Shown: positions 55,975 through 64,000 of the stretch, in pieces
How the letters are laid out: every line of letters begins with the position of its first letter
How positions within the stretch are numbered: position 1 is the stretch's first letter
NCBI RefSeq assembly: GCF_002086485.1
Contig: NZ_MVHF01000008.1
Location: 155,432-219,431 of the forward strand
DNA length: 64,000 bases
Source of the DNA: Mycobacterium aquaticum
Lineage (GTDB): Bacteria > Actinomycetota > Actinomycetes > Mycobacteriales > Mycobacteriaceae
Direction of reading: 5' to 3'
Notes under the pieces: model-generated
What the model saw: only the letters and a program-made list of their open reading frames with translations
Told to the model about the DNA's origin: nothing
Database searches by the model: none
Made by a program: the position numbers and the translations under genes

Positions 55975-56777
55975 CACTGTCGAACACCGGACCCGGCTGG
56001 CTCTTCTGTCCCGCCGACCGGCCCGAGCGATTCGAAAAGGCCGCAGCGGCAGCCGACGTCGTGATCCTCGATCTCGAGGACGGCGTCGCGGCCAAGGACC
56101 GCGAAGCCGCCCGCCGGGCACTGATCGACACACGACTGGACCCGGCCCGCACCGTGGTGCGGGTCAACCCGGCCACAACCGCCGACCACCAACTCGACCT
56201 CAAGGCCGTGGCCGCGACCGACTACACCACGGTGATGCTGGCCAAATCCGAGCACGTCGACCAGGTGCGCGCGTTGGCGCCGTTGGAAGTGGTGGTCCTC
56301 ATCGAGACGCCGCTGGGCGCGCTCAACGTCGTCGACCTGGTGCAGGCCGACAACGCGTTCGCGGTGATGTGGGGCGCCGAGGACCTGTTCGCGGTAACTG
56401 GTGGCACCGCCAACCGGTGGCCCGACGGCAGTTATCGCGACGTGGCCCAGCATGTCCGATCGCAGACGCTGCTGGCGGCCAAGGCGTTCGGCAAGGTGGC
56501 ACTCGACTCGGTGTACCTGGACATCAAGGACCTCGACGGACTGCGGGCGGAAGTCGACGACGCGGTCGCTGTCGGGTTCGATGCCAAGGTCGCGATCCAT
56601 CCGTCCCAGGTCGCGGTGATCCGGGCGGCTTACACCCCCACCCACGAGCAGATCAGGTGGGCGCGAGCCGTCCTCGATCGAGTGGCGAGTGAGCGTGGGG
56701 TGTTCCAGCACGACGGCCTGATGGTCGACGCGCCGGTCCTGCGGCGTGCTGAGCGCATCGTCGCCCTGGCGCCCTAG
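55971..56777 (+). CDS. citE: CitE-like beta-hydroxyacyl-CoA lyase
   Basis: The 268-residue TIM-barrel product has the family motifs LFCPADRPERFEKA, VILDLEDGVA, VLIETPLGA, MWGAEDLF and KVAIHPSQV. No citrate lyase alpha or gamma genes accompany it. The M. tuberculosis equivalent Rv2498c has been described as a lyase acting on hydroxymethylglutaryl-CoA-like substrates, which fits the end of leucine breakdown here. The start is ATG 55971 behind GAGGAG. Confidence 0.92.
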   Translation: MTLSNTGPGWLFCPADRPERFEKAAAAADVVILDLEDGVAAKDREAARRALIDTRLDPARTVVRVNPATTADHQLDLKAVAATDYTTVMLAKSEHVDQVRALAPLEVVVLIETPLGALNVVDLVQADNAFAVMWGAEDLFAVTGGTANRWPDGSYRDVAQHVRSQTLLAAKAFGKVALDSVYLDIKDLDGLRAEVDDAVAVGFDAKVAIHPSQVAVIRAAYTPTHEQIRWARAVLDRVASERGVFQHDGLMVDAPVLRRAERIVALAP

Positions 56778-56835
56778 TTCTCCGTCTGCTCGCGGCACTT
56801 GCTGTAGCCGACACGCCTCCAATCCGTTATCAGCG

Positions 56836-56869
56836 TTGACCGCGAGCACATCTGATTCGGGCGCATAAT
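56836..56869 (+). promoter_or_regulatory. Possible promoter of the 2-oxoacid dehydrogenase genes
   Basis: CATAAT at 56864-56869 matches the -10 consensus in 5 of 6 bases and puts the transcription start at about 56876-56877, on the ATG of a short ORF. TTGACC at 56836-56841 is present but 22 bp away, longer than ideal. Confidence 0.45.
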
Positions 56870-56876
56870 GGCGGTG

Positions 56877-56936
56877 ATGCCCCAGCGCTGCGACGTCCGA
56901 GCGATCGTCCGGCTAGCGCCACACCCAGGCGACTAG
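56877..56936 (+). CDS. Possible leaderless leader peptide before bkdA
   Basis: The 19-codon ORF (MPQRCDVRAIVRLAPHPGD) starts where the CATAAT box would place the mRNA 5' end. It has Val, Ile, Val and Leu codons within seven codons, including the rare CTA. Its last third forms the left arm and loop of a strong hairpin (56909-56940). It may be a regulatory leader for branched-chain amino acid supply. This is a sequence-only inference. Confidence 0.4.
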   Translation: MPQRCDVRAIVRLAPHPGD

Positions 56937-56940
56937 CCGG
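56909..56940 (+). promoter_or_regulatory. Strong hairpin in the bkdA leader
   Basis: CCGGCTAGCGCC, loop ACACCCA, then GGCG-A-CTAGCCGG: 12 base pairs with one bulged A. It covers the Leu codon and stop of the leader ORF. A GGGGTTTTGTTTGT stretch follows 13 bp later. It may be an attenuator or a terminator of citE read-through. Confidence 0.55.
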
Positions 56941-57033
56941 CGGCCTCTCACCAGGGGTTTTGTTTGTACCGCCGCCGCGCTGAGCACCTCGCGGAACGAC
57001 GGCGAAACATGCCGTCACCGAACAGGAGGCGGT

Positions 57034-58125
57034 ATGGCTGAGCCATATGCGACGCCGCAGAGCGTCGATCTGGATCCGGTGCGGCTGGTCGAGGCCGACG
57101 GGTCGCCAACACCCGAGACGCGCTACAGCCGCGATCTGCCGCCAGAAACGCTGAGCTGGCTCTACGAGTCGATGGTGGTGACCCGAGACCTGGACACCGA
57201 GTTCATCAACCTGCAACGGCAGGGCGAACTCGCGCTGTACGCGTCGTGCCGAGGCCAGGAGGCCGCTCAAATCGGCGCCGCGGCCTGCCTGCGCAAAACC
57301 GACTGGCTGTTCCCGCAGTACCGGGAGATCGGCGCCTTCTTGCTGCGCGGCATCGCGCCCGGGCAGATCGGTGCGGTGTGGCGGGGTGCCTGGCACGGTG
57401 GCCTCGAATTCACCAGCCACTGCGTCGCCCCGGTTGCCATCGCGATCGGCACCCACGGTCTGCACGCGGTGGGTGCGGCAATGGCCGCCGAGCGGCTCGG
57501 TGAGGACTCGGTGACGGTCGCCTTCATGGGTGACGGCGCCACCAGCGAGGGCGACGCGCACGAGGCGTTCAACATGGCGTCGGTGTTCAAGGCGCCGTGC
57601 GTGTTCTTCGTCCAGAACAACCAGTGGGCCATCTCCGTCCCGGTCGGCCACCAGATGGCGGGACCGTCCATCGCCCACCGCGCCGTCGGCTATGGCATGC
57701 CCGGCATCCGCGTCGACGGCAACGACGTGCTGGCCTGTTACGCGGTGATGGCCGAGGCTGCCGAACGTGCGCGCCACGGCGGCGGCCCCACACTGATCGA
57801 GGCCGTCACCTACCGCATGGGTCCGCACACCACGTCCGACGACCCCACCCGCTACCGATCCACCGAGGAGGTACAGGACTGGCTGGCCCGCGATCCGATC
57901 ACCCGCTATCGGACCTATCTGGAATCCGTCGGGGTGTTCAGCGAACGCCTGCAGGAACGGGTCGCCGCGCGGTCGCACCGCCTGTGCGCCGAGCTGCGCG
58001 ACGCCATCGTCGGTGGAGCCGATCACGATCCCGCCGAGTTGTTCGACACCGTCTATGCCGAGATCACGCCGGAGCTCGCGCGGCAACGCGATGAATTGCT
58101 GGCTGAGTTGGCGAAGGAGGCGTGA
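57034..58125 (+). CDS. bkdA: Branched-chain 2-oxoacid dehydrogenase E1 alpha
   Basis: The 363-residue product starts at ATG 57034 behind AGGAGG. It has the thiamine-diphosphate motif GDGATSEGDAHEAFNMASVFKAPCVFFVQNN and the E1-alpha motifs SCRGQEAAQIG, LFPQYREIG and GPHTTSDDPTRYR. With BkdB it decarboxylates branched 2-oxoacids from Leu, Ile and Val. M. tuberculosis Rv2497c, formerly pdhA, was reassigned to this activity. The 256 bp upstream hold the leader described above. Confidence 0.95.
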   Translation: MAEPYATPQSVDLDPVRLVEADGSPTPETRYSRDLPPETLSWLYESMVVTRDLDTEFINLQRQGELALYASCRGQEAAQIGAAACLRKTDWLFPQYREIGAFLLRGIAPGQIGAVWRGAWHGGLEFTSHCVAPVAIAIGTHGLHAVGAAMAAERLGEDSVTVAFMGDGATSEGDAHEAFNMASVFKAPCVFFVQNNQWAISVPVGHQMAGPSIAHRAVGYGMPGIRVDGNDVLACYAVMAEAAERARHGGGPTLIEAVTYRMGPHTTSDDPTRYRSTEEVQDWLARDPITRYRTYLESVGVFSERLQERVAARSHRLCAELRDAIVGGADHDPAELFDTVYAEITPELARQRDELLAELAKEA

Positions 58126-58181
58126 TGACGCGCCGCGGACGCGAGGAGCAGCAAGATGACCGGACGCGAGGAGCAAAATGA
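58125..58181 (+). CDS. Eighteen-codon bridging ORF between bkdA and bkdB
   Basis: ATG 58125 overlaps the bkdA stop (TGATG) and its TGA overlaps the bkdB ATG (ATGA). The peptide [18 protein letters not shown] ends in the same RTRGAK as the ORF at 55945. The DNA holds two copies of GGACGCGAGGAGCA, each followed by an ATGAC (58138 and 58162), so a duplication of the ribosome-binding module is visible. Confidence 0.5.
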   Translation: MTRRGREEQQDDRTRGAK

Positions 58182-59236
58182 CTCAGATCATTGACCGGCC
58201 TGCCGCGCAGGGTGATTCGCACGAGCCGTGGGGACCGATCCTCCGGCCGGTCCCGGCCACCACCGAACTCACGATGGTGCAGGCGATCAACCGCGCGTTG
58301 CACGACGCGATGGCGGCCGACGATCATGTGCTGGTGTTCGGCGAGGATGTCGCCACCCTGGGTGGGGTGTTCCGGGTGACCGAGGGTTTGACCGAAACAT
58401 TCGGTGCCGAACGGTGTTTCGACACGCCACTGGCCGAGTCGGCCATCATCGGCCTGGCGATCGGCATGGCGATCCGCGGGTTCACCCCGGTGCCGGAGAT
58501 CCAGTTCGACGGCTTCAGCTACCCGGCCTTCGATCAGATCGTGAGCCATCTGGCCAAGTACCGGATGCGTACCCACGGTGATGTCAATCTGGGTGTGACG
58601 GTACGCATTCCGTCGTTCGGCGGGATCGGTGCGGTGGAGCACCACTCCGAATCCACCGAGAGCTACTGGCTGCACACCGCCGGTCTGAAGGTCGTGGTTC
58701 CGTCCACGCCGTCGGACGCATATTGGCTGTTGCGACATTCGATCACCTGTCCGGACCCGGTGATCTATCTGGAACCGAAGCGTCGGTACTGGGCACGTGA
58801 AGCCGTCGACACGGCCACCCCGGGGCTGCCCCTCGGGCGGGCGGCGGTGCGGCGCACCGGAACCGACGTCACGGTGATCACCTACGGCGGGTTGGTCGCC
58901 ACCGCACTGAGTGCGGCCGATCTTGCGGCCGAACGTGGCTGGAGCCTGGAGATCGTCGATCTGCGTACGCTCAACCCGCTGGATTTCGACGCGATCGCCG
59001 AGTCGGTGCGCCGGACCGGGCGCGCTGTGGTGATGCACGAGGGTCCACGCACCCTCGGGTTCGGGTCAGAGCTGGCCGCCCGCATATCGGAGGAGCTGTT
59101 CTACGACCTCGAGGCGCCGGTGTTACGCGCCACCGGTTTTGACACGCCGTATCCGCCGGCCCGGCTGGAGAAGCTGTGGTTGCCCGGGGTGGACCGGTTA
59201 CTCGACTGCGTCGAACGTGCGATGGTCCAGCCGTGA
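58178..59236 (+). CDS. bkdB: Branched-chain 2-oxoacid dehydrogenase E1 beta
   Basis: The 352-residue product has the transketolase-type motifs [51 protein letters not shown] and the C-terminal [12 protein letters not shown]. It pairs with BkdA in the E1 tetramer. The ATG lies behind GAGGAG inside the bridging ORF. The stop overlaps the next start by 4 bp (GTGA). Confidence 0.95.
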   Translation: MTQIIDRPAAQGDSHEPWGPILRPVPATTELTMVQAINRALHDAMAADDHVLVFGEDVATLGGVFRVTEGLTETFGAERCFDTPLAESAIIGLAIGMAIRGFTPVPEIQFDGFSYPAFDQIVSHLAKYRMRTHGDVNLGVTVRIPSFGGIGAVEHHSESTESYWLHTAGLKVVVPSTPSDAYWLLRHSITCPDPVIYLEPKRRYWAREAVDTATPGLPLGRAAVRRTGTDVTVITYGGLVATALSAADLAAERGWSLEIVDLRTLNPLDFDAIAESVRRTGRAVVMHEGPRTLGFGSELAARISEELFYDLEAPVLRATGFDTPYPPARLEKLWLPGVDRLLDCVERAMVQP

Positions 59237-60420
59237 ACCGGGAATTCCTGGTTCCCGATCTCGGTGAGGGACTTCAGGACGCCACCATCACCGGCTGGAA
59301 CGTGGCAGTCGGCGACACTGTCGCGTTGAACCAGACGCTGTGCACGGTCGAGACCAACAAGGCCGAAGTCGAGATCCCCAGCCCCTATGCGGGGCAGGTG
59401 CTCGAACTCGGCGGGGCGGCAGGCGACACGTTGGCCGTCGGCGCGCTGCTGGCGAGGATCGAGACCAGCGAATCCGCCCCGGCCGGCACTCCCACGAACG
59501 GCACCGGCACACCGCGTAAGGCCGTCCTGGTCGGCTACGGCGCCGACGATTCGATGGATGCCAGCCGTCGTCGGGCCCCGGTGCCGGAATCCGGACGGCC
59601 GCGAGCGAAACCGCCGGTGCGCAAGTTGGCCGCCGAACTTCACGTTGACCTCACCGCGCTGGCACCGGGATCCGGTCCCGAGGGCATCATCACCCGCGAC
59701 GATGTGCTCGCGGCGGCCGACGGCAACGAATTGCTCGACGTGCGCGGCGTCCAGGCCGAGATGGCACGGCGAATGATGTTGGCACACAGTGAGATACCTG
59801 ATGCACACGCGAGCGTCGAGGTGGATTGCACTGCGCTGCTTGCTCTGCGGGACCGAATCGTCGCCGCGGACAACCGACTGCCCGTCACCCCGTTCGTCCT
59901 CACCCTGCGGATGCTGGTGATCGCTCTGCGCAGGCACCCGATCCTGAACTCGACCTGGGTGGTCACCGACGAGCGTCCGCGCATCCATCAACATCCTGCC
60001 GTGCACCTCGGTTTCGGCGTCGCCGCTCCTCGCGGCCTGCTGGTCCCCGTCGTCGCCAATGCCCAGCGTCTCACCACTCGCGAACTGGCCCAGACGGTTT
60101 CGCAACTCATCGACGGGGCGCGGGCCGGATCGCTGACGCCGCAGCAACTCACGGGCTCGACATTCACGGTGTCGAACTACGGTGCGCTCGGGCTCGACGA
60201 CGGGGTTCCGGTGATCAACTACCCGGAGGCGGCGATTCTCGGTATGGGGTCGCTGCGGCCGCGGCCGGTGGTGATCGACGGAGCCGTGACGGCCAGGCCC
60301 ACCATGACCTTGACCTGTGCCTTCGACCACCGGATCGCCGACGGGGCACAGGCCGCCGGGTTTCTGGTCGAGCTGCGGAACCTCATCGAGACGCCGGAGT
60401 TGGCGCTGCTCGACCTGTAG
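59233..60420 (+). CDS. bkdC: Branched-chain 2-oxoacid dehydrogenase E2 (dihydrolipoyl acyltransferase)
   Basis: The 395-residue product starts at GTG 59233. It has a lipoyl domain with VETNKAEVE (Lys43), an E1/E3-binding domain ([18 protein letters not shown], about 133-165) and a catalytic domain ending FDHRIADG (His366). It transfers branched acyl groups to CoA. The E3 subunit (Lpd) is not in the window and is normally shared with pyruvate dehydrogenase. It converges with an atypical crotonase gene 6 bp away. Confidence 0.95.
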   Translation: MNREFLVPDLGEGLQDATITGWNVAVGDTVALNQTLCTVETNKAEVEIPSPYAGQVLELGGAAGDTLAVGALLARIETSESAPAGTPTNGTGTPRKAVLVGYGADDSMDASRRRAPVPESGRPRAKPPVRKLAAELHVDLTALAPGSGPEGIITRDDVLAAADGNELLDVRGVQAEMARRMMLAHSEIPDAHASVEVDCTALLALRDRIVAADNRLPVTPFVLTLRMLVIALRRHPILNSTWVVTDERPRIHQHPAVHLGFGVAAPRGLLVPVVANAQRLTTRELAQTVSQLIDGARAGSLTPQQLTGSTFTVSNYGALGLDDGVPVINYPEAAILGMGSLRPRPVVIDGAVTARPTMTLTCAFDHRIADGAQAAGFLVELRNLIETPELALLDL

Positions 60421-60426
60421 ACCGCG

Positions 60427-61179
60427 CTACTTGCGCTTCGCCGCTGCCAGCCGACTGGCGAACTCGGGTGATTCGATGGAGGCTGCTTGCGGCCCCAACT
60501 CGGTGTCGACTGCGATCCGATGCTGGTCGATGTCGATGACACCGGGATTGGCAGTGGCCCGCATCGATGCCTTGGTGGCGATGACGACGTCTCGCGGCGC
60601 GCTCGCGGGGCCTGCCGCGAGTTCACGGGCCGCGCCCACCGGATCGCCCGAAATGCTCAGCGCCAGGCCGTGGCGCAGCGCCGCATCGGCGTCGAACCGC
60701 ATTCCGAAGAGCAGCGCGGCCCGCGCGACCTGGGGCCCGACCGCCCGTTGCAGCATCCAGGTGGCGCCCCCGCCGGGATGGATGCCGAGCTTCTGGAAGC
60801 GGGGATCGAACAGTGCCCCGGGCCCGGCGATCCGGACGTCCGCGGCCAGCGCGAGGTTCAGGCCTGCCCCGACCGCGGCGCCGTTCACCGCCGCGATGGT
60901 CGGCAACGTGCAGTGTGCGATGGCCAGGAAGCCGTCGTAGATCTTGCGTAAACCGTCCTCGGTGGCGGCGCCCAGTGCGGTCAGATCCGCGCCGGCGCAG
61001 AAGGCTTTGCCGGCCCCTGTGACGATGACGGCGTGCACGCCGGGGTCGGCTTCGGCGGTGTCGACGGCTGCCCTCAGGGCCGCTGACATTTCAAAGGTGA
61101 CGGCATTGCGGCGCTCGGGATCGTTGACAGTGATGAGTGCGATGCGGTCGGAGATGTCGAGCAGGACGGAATCGGCCAT
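60427..61179 (-). CDS. Crotonase-fold protein lacking the classical catalytic glutamates
   Basis: The 250-residue product has the CoA/oxyanion segments ([11 protein letters not shown] and [11 protein letters not shown]) of the enoyl-CoA hydratase family. At the two catalytic Glu positions I read Asn (GAGLNLAL) and Phe ([15 protein letters not shown]). Known relatives with this HPGGG pattern are annotated enoyl-CoA hydratases, but the activity is doubtful. The ATG at 61179 has no strong Shine-Dalgarno. Confidence 0.85.
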   Translation of the reverse strand: MADSVLLDISDRIALITVNDPERRNAVTFEMSAALRAAVDTAEADPGVHAVIVTGAGKAFCAGADLTALGAATEDGLRKIYDGFLAIAHCTLPTIAAVNGAAVGAGLNLALAADVRIAGPGALFDPRFQKLGIHPGGGATWMLQRAVGPQVARAALLFGMRFDADAALRHGLALSISGDPVGAARELAAGPASAPRDVVIATKASMRATANPGVIDIDQHRIAVDTELGPQAASIESPEFASRLAAAKRK

Positions 61180-61235
61180 GGCGTGAGCGTAGCCCTTTGT
61201 GTACCCCGAGTAGTCGACGCGGCATGTTCCTACCC

Positions 61236-61292
61236 GATAATGAAAGGATGTTGGCCGACAACGGCGTCCGCGTCGTGGATGGGATCTTCTGA
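61236..61292 (+). promoter_or_regulatory. Possible -10 box with leaderless 14-codon ORF
   Basis: GATAAT at 61236-61241 would start transcription near ATG 61248, which opens [14 protein letters not shown] and stops at 61290-61292, 3 bp before the next gene. No -35 box is seen. It may be the promoter of the gene at 61296 with a short upstream ORF. Confidence 0.3.
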
Positions 61293-61295
61293 CCC

Positions 61296-61685
61296 GTGTT
61301 GGACACGAATCATCACGGCGAACCGGCCGAGACCACGCCGTGGCATGAGCGCCCCACTGCGGTCGCGCTGGCCAGTCTCGGAGGAATTGTCGCGATTGCG
61401 GCGGTGATCGTGGCGGTTGTCATGACCTCGCGGCACTCCAGCGAGCCACCCCCAGCTTTCGACTCACCGGGATCGACCACTGCCACGACGTCGGCGACGT
61501 CGTCGACCAGCACGTCGTACCCACCCCCGCCGGGCGCTGTGACCACGTCCGATACCCCTCCACCGCCACCGGTCGAGGCTCCGCCGCCGGTCGAAGAGGC
61601 GCCTGCGACCACCACGGCTCCTGCGACGACCACGATGACGAATCCGTACCAGAGCACGACAGCGCCCAATGGCGCTGCGTTCTGA
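61296..61685 (+). CDS. Membrane-anchored Pro/Thr-rich protein of unknown function
   Basis: The 129-residue product starts at GTG 61296. One membrane helix (about 24-45, [21 protein letters not shown]) is followed by a low-complexity Thr/Ser/Pro tail likely outside the membrane and possibly O-mannosylated. No domain is seen. Confidence 0.65.
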   Translation: MLDTNHHGEPAETTPWHERPTAVALASLGGIVAIAAVIVAVVMTSRHSSEPPPAFDSPGSTTATTSATSSTSTSYPPPPGAVTTSDTPPPPPVEAPPPVEEAPATTTAPATTTMTNPYQSTTAPNGAAF

Positions 61686-61693
61686 CGGTCAGC

Positions 61694-62035
61694 TCAGCCG
61701 AACCCGATGCCGATACCGCCCCAGACACCCGAGTCGTCGGGTTCGTTGGGGCATGAAACATCCACGTACACAGTGGTATTGGATGGCACGGCGCCAGGGG
61801 AGCGGTCGGGGTTGTGCACCGCGGTGACCTTGCAGCGCGAGAGGGGCTCCGTGCTGACGCCGCTGACCCAGTTGATCTGGACGTTGTAGCCCTGGGCGGT
61901 GAGATCGGCAATGGTGTCGGCGGCTGATTGGGCCCCTGCGCGAGGGTCAGCAGCAGCGGCGGCGGCGTAGCCGAGCGATATGCCAAGGGTGGCGGCGATT
62001 ATCGCGAAAAGAGCGCGTTTCGGTCGAACCGACAT
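61694..62035 (-). CDS. Small secreted protein of unknown function
   Basis: The 113-residue product starts at ATG 62035 behind GGGAGG and has a signal peptide ending AAAAADP-RAG. The mature part has two cysteines (SRCKVTAVHNPD and VDVSCPNEPDD), a likely disulfide. It resembles small mycobacterial exported proteins with this pattern, none with an established function. Confidence 0.78.
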   Translation of the reverse strand: MSVRPKRALFAIIAATLGISLGYAAAAAADPRAGAQSAADTIADLTAQGYNVQINWVSGVSTEPLSRCKVTAVHNPDRSPGAVPSNTTVYVDVSCPNEPDDSGVWGGIGIGFG

Positions 62036-62126
62036 CGCGGCCTCCCGAGGGCTGGACTGCGTATGCGCTGTCCAGCATAAACGTTCGGACAGCGTCCGGA
62101 TATAAACCGAACGCTGCCCGAATGTG

Positions 62127-62735
62127 TCACGGAGCCGGCGGTGCGCCAGGAGGCGGGATCACCGGTGCACCCGGGGCCGGTGGCGGCCCTGCGGGATTCG
62201 CCGGATCCGGCAGATTCTCACCGAGTCCCTGCGGGATATTCGTTCCCGGTGGGGGAGCGGTGCCCGGAAGAGGTTCACCCAGTTGCTCTTTGGGGGTCTG
62301 GCCGAGCATCCCGCCATGCAGGTTGCCGTTGCGGTACAACGAGCGGATCCCCCGGAGCCAATCGAGCCCGGAGACGTCGGCGTTCTCCTGGCCCGGAGCG
62401 ACGCCGACGACGGTGCCCTGACCGGGCGCCGATGGCTTCTCGTTCTGCGGGAAGAAGTTCCCGTTGTTGAACGCCCGGAGGTTTGGCGCATTGGTGGGCG
62501 GGCCCGCCCCGGGTGCCGAGGGAACCGTGTACTGCCCGAGCAGGGCGCCCGGGCTCATGTCGATCCCGTCTGGGACACCGAGCTTTCCTGGCGCACCCTC
62601 GGTTCCGTTCTGCGCCAGGACCGACAGCCCATTCGGCCCGAGCGGCGCGCCGACCGCGAACAGCCCGGCTGCGGCGAGGGTGGCCATGGTGTTCTTGACC
62701 GAGTTCTCGCTCATGCCTTCGTGTTTCGCTTTCAC
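62127..62735 (-). CDS. Secreted Pro/Gly-rich protein of unknown function
   Basis: The 202-residue product starts at GTG 62735 or the ATG at 62714; neither has a clear ribosome-binding site. A hydrophobic Ala-rich segment near residues 17-35 suggests export. The rest is rich in Pro, Gly and Asn (LRAFNNGNFFPQNEKPS, IRSLYRNGNLHGGMLG) with a Pro/Ala tail. No domain is recognised. Confidence 0.6.
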   Translation of the reverse strand: MKAKHEGMSENSVKNTMATLAAAGLFAVGAPLGPNGLSVLAQNGTEGAPGKLGVPDGIDMSPGALLGQYTVPSAPGAGPPTNAPNLRAFNNGNFFPQNEKPSAPGQGTVVGVAPGQENADVSGLDWLRGIRSLYRNGNLHGGMLGQTPKEQLGEPLPGTAPPPGTNIPQGLGENLPDPANPAGPPPAPGAPVIPPPGAPPAP

Positions 62736-62743
62736 TCAGATCG

Positions 62744-63349
62744 TCAGACGGCTTTGGTGACGCCGTAGTAGGCGACGACGTCGTCGGTGTCGGTGGTGGA
62801 GCTGGTGAGGGTGGCGTAGGAGCGTAGGAAGGATTGTCCGACGCAGCCGTCGACTTTGATGTGGACGTCTTTGAGGGTGACGCGCACGGGGGCGGCTTTG
62901 AAGGATTTCTTGTCCACCGAGACGTTGGTGACGGTGCCGGGTTTGGGGTGGATTTCCAGGGTGCCGGACAGCGGCATGCTCACGCCGGTGGGGATGATGC
63001 CGGCCAGGGTGGAGCCGGAGGTGCTCAACCCGATCGACCCGACGAGGCGGACTTGGCCCAGTTCGATGCCGCAGCCGATTTGGTAGCCGGTGTCGAGTGT
63101 GCCGCCGGTGAGTTGGGTGGAGCCGCCGCCGGTGACGGTGCCGGTGAAGGTGCCCGCGACCAGGTATTCGCGGGAGGAGGCGGCGGTGGTCAGGGGGGCG
63201 ACGGGGAGTTGGCTTTCGTTGGTGGCGGCGACGGTGAGTTTCCAGCCGTCGGGGGTGGTCACGACGCCGGGTTCGGCGGAGGCCAGCGGTGCCACGGCGA
63301 CCGGGGCCAGCAGGGCCACTGCTGCCAGGGTGGCGAGACGATTGAACAT
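62744..63349 (-). CDS. MspA-family porin-like protein 1
   Basis: I take ATG 63349, which puts the signal peptide (FNRLATLAAVALLAPVAVAP, cleavage near ASA-EPG) at the N terminus of a 201-residue product; an ATG 19 codons upstream is possible. The mature part has MspA-family hallmarks: TPDGWKLTV, the REYLVAGTFTG strand, a GGTLDTGYQIGCGI segment and the final LRSYATLTSST. Two cysteines (in QIGCGI and DGCVGQS) are shared with the neighbouring copy. It may be an outer-membrane channel, though it lacks the acidic constriction motif of MspA as I recall it. Confidence 0.85.
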   Translation of the reverse strand: MFNRLATLAAVALLAPVAVAPLASAEPGVVTTPDGWKLTVAATNESQLPVAPLTTAASSREYLVAGTFTGTVTGGGSTQLTGGTLDTGYQIGCGIELGQVRLVGSIGLSTSGSTLAGIIPTGVSMPLSGTLEIHPKPGTVTNVSVDKKSFKAAPVRVTLKDVHIKVDGCVGQSFLRSYATLTSSTTDTDDVVAYYGVTKAV

Positions 63350-63430
63350 GCGGGAACGTGTGCCTCTCGTGGGTGTCGAAACCGGGGAGTGTTCGGTGTG
63401 CGTCATCGGTGTCGGGTACTGGGTGCCTGG

Positions 63431-64000
63431 TTAGACGGCTTTGGTTACGCCGAGGTAGGTGACGACGTCGTCGGTGTTGTCGGTGGAGCTGGTCAGGGTG
63501 GAGTAGGTGCGGATGAACGACTGACCGGCGCATTGGTCGAACTTGATGCGCACTCCGGTGATGGTCACGCGGGTGCCCTTGCCCTTGAACGACTTTTTGT
63601 CGATGGGGACGATGGTCACGGTGCCGGGTTTGAGGTAGACCTTGCCCTGCAGGCTGACGCCGAAGCCGGCGTTGACTTCGTTGGCGGAGCCGGTGAAGGG
63701 GATTTTGATGCCGGGGGTGAAGCTGACGCCGGGGTTGATTTCGGTTTCGTCGGTGATGATGCCGCAGCCGATCTGGGCGCCGGCTTCCAGGGTGCCGCCG
63801 GTGAGTTTGGTTTTGCCGGAGCCGGTGACGTTGCCGGTGAAGGTGCCGCCGACGAGGTATTCGCGGGAGGACACCGCGGTGGTCAGCGGGGCGACCGGGA
63901 GCAGGGTTTCGTTGGATCCCACGACGGTGACGTGCCAGCCGTCGGGGGTGTCGAGGACTCCGGGGGGTGCCGAGGGCACGGCGCCGGTGTCGGCTCCAAC
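63431..64000 (-). CDS. MspA-family porin-like protein 2 (N terminus beyond the window)
   Basis: The frame runs off the right edge; 189 residues are visible. It aligns with protein 1 across most of its length (TPDGWHVTV, SSREYLVGGTFTG, GGTLEAGAQIGCGI, DQCAGQSFIRTYSTLTSST, VTKAV end). It differs most in the middle, where the sequence TDETEINPGVSFTPGIK adds residues. The two genes are 81 bp apart in tandem, so local duplication is likely. Confidence 0.85.
   Translation of the reverse strand, partial: VGADTGAVPSAPPGVLDTPDGWHVTVVGSNETLLPVAPLTTAVSSREYLVGGTFTGNVTGSGKTKLTGGTLEAGAQIGCGIITDETEINPGVSFTPGIKIPFTGSANEVNAGFGVSLQGKVYLKPGTVTIVPIDKKSFKGKGTRVTITGVRIKFDQCAGQSFIRTYSTLTSSTDNTDDVVTYLGVTKAV

Overview
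The window is high-GC actinobacterial DNA from a mycobacterium, most likely a fast-growing Mycolicibacterium close to M. smegmatis. The evidence is a complete type I fatty acid synthase of 3,074 residues next to acpS, an Mce operon end, MspA-family porins, a mycolate-motif reductase (cmrA), an L,D-transpeptidase and an accD1/accA1 leucine-degradation cluster. From about 23.5 kb to 60.4 kb the gene order matches, as I remember it, the M. tuberculosis block Rv2525c to Rv2495c. No insertion sequence, phage or CRISPR array was seen.

Region 1 (1-16 kb) is an Mce-linked lipid uptake and breakdown island. It has the ends of mceD, mceE and mceF, four small secreted proteins, a cytochrome P450 with a divergent TetR regulator, a thiolase-like/DUF35 pair, an enoyl-CoA hydratase-like protein, two acyl-CoA ligases, an amidohydrolase and two Mce-associated membrane proteins. 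Six copies of an inverted repeat, ATTCTC-N6/7-GAGAAT, lie in front of most of these genes but not in front of the P450/TetR pair. That pair has its own tandem TGCTNAGCA element. I read this as a dedicated regulon joining a transporter, secreted helpers and a CoA-dependent pathway. It is the best candidate in the window for an undescribed system.

Region 2 (16-23.4 kb) holds an LtrA-family membrane protein, an MFS transporter, a MerR-type regulator and a four-gene polyamine-type ABC importer.

Region 3 (23.5-42.8 kb) is envelope and core metabolism: a Tat-exported Rv2525c-like protein, fas, acpS, an M20 dipeptidase, a peroxiredoxin, a DUF3618 protein, a lipoprotein with collagen-like and LGFP repeats, tRNA-Lys, L,D-transpeptidase, an SRPBCC/DUF899 pair, an SDR, a methyltransferase and tRNA-His.

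Region 4 (42.8-60.4 kb) runs from orn and a HerA-like ATPase through cmrA, an MFS transporter, an MmpS-like protein and an S9 peptidase. It continues into the branched-chain amino acid catabolic cluster: a BkaR-type repressor divergent from accD1-accA1-fadE19-maoC-citE, then the branched-chain 2-oxoacid dehydrogenase genes. Two tiny ORFs bridge gene junctions with start/stop overlaps at both ends. A possible leaderless leader peptide with a strong hairpin precedes the dehydrogenase genes.

Region 5 (60.4-64 kb) has an atypical crotonase-fold protein, three small surface or secreted proteins and two tandem MspA-family porin-like genes, the last cut by the window edge.
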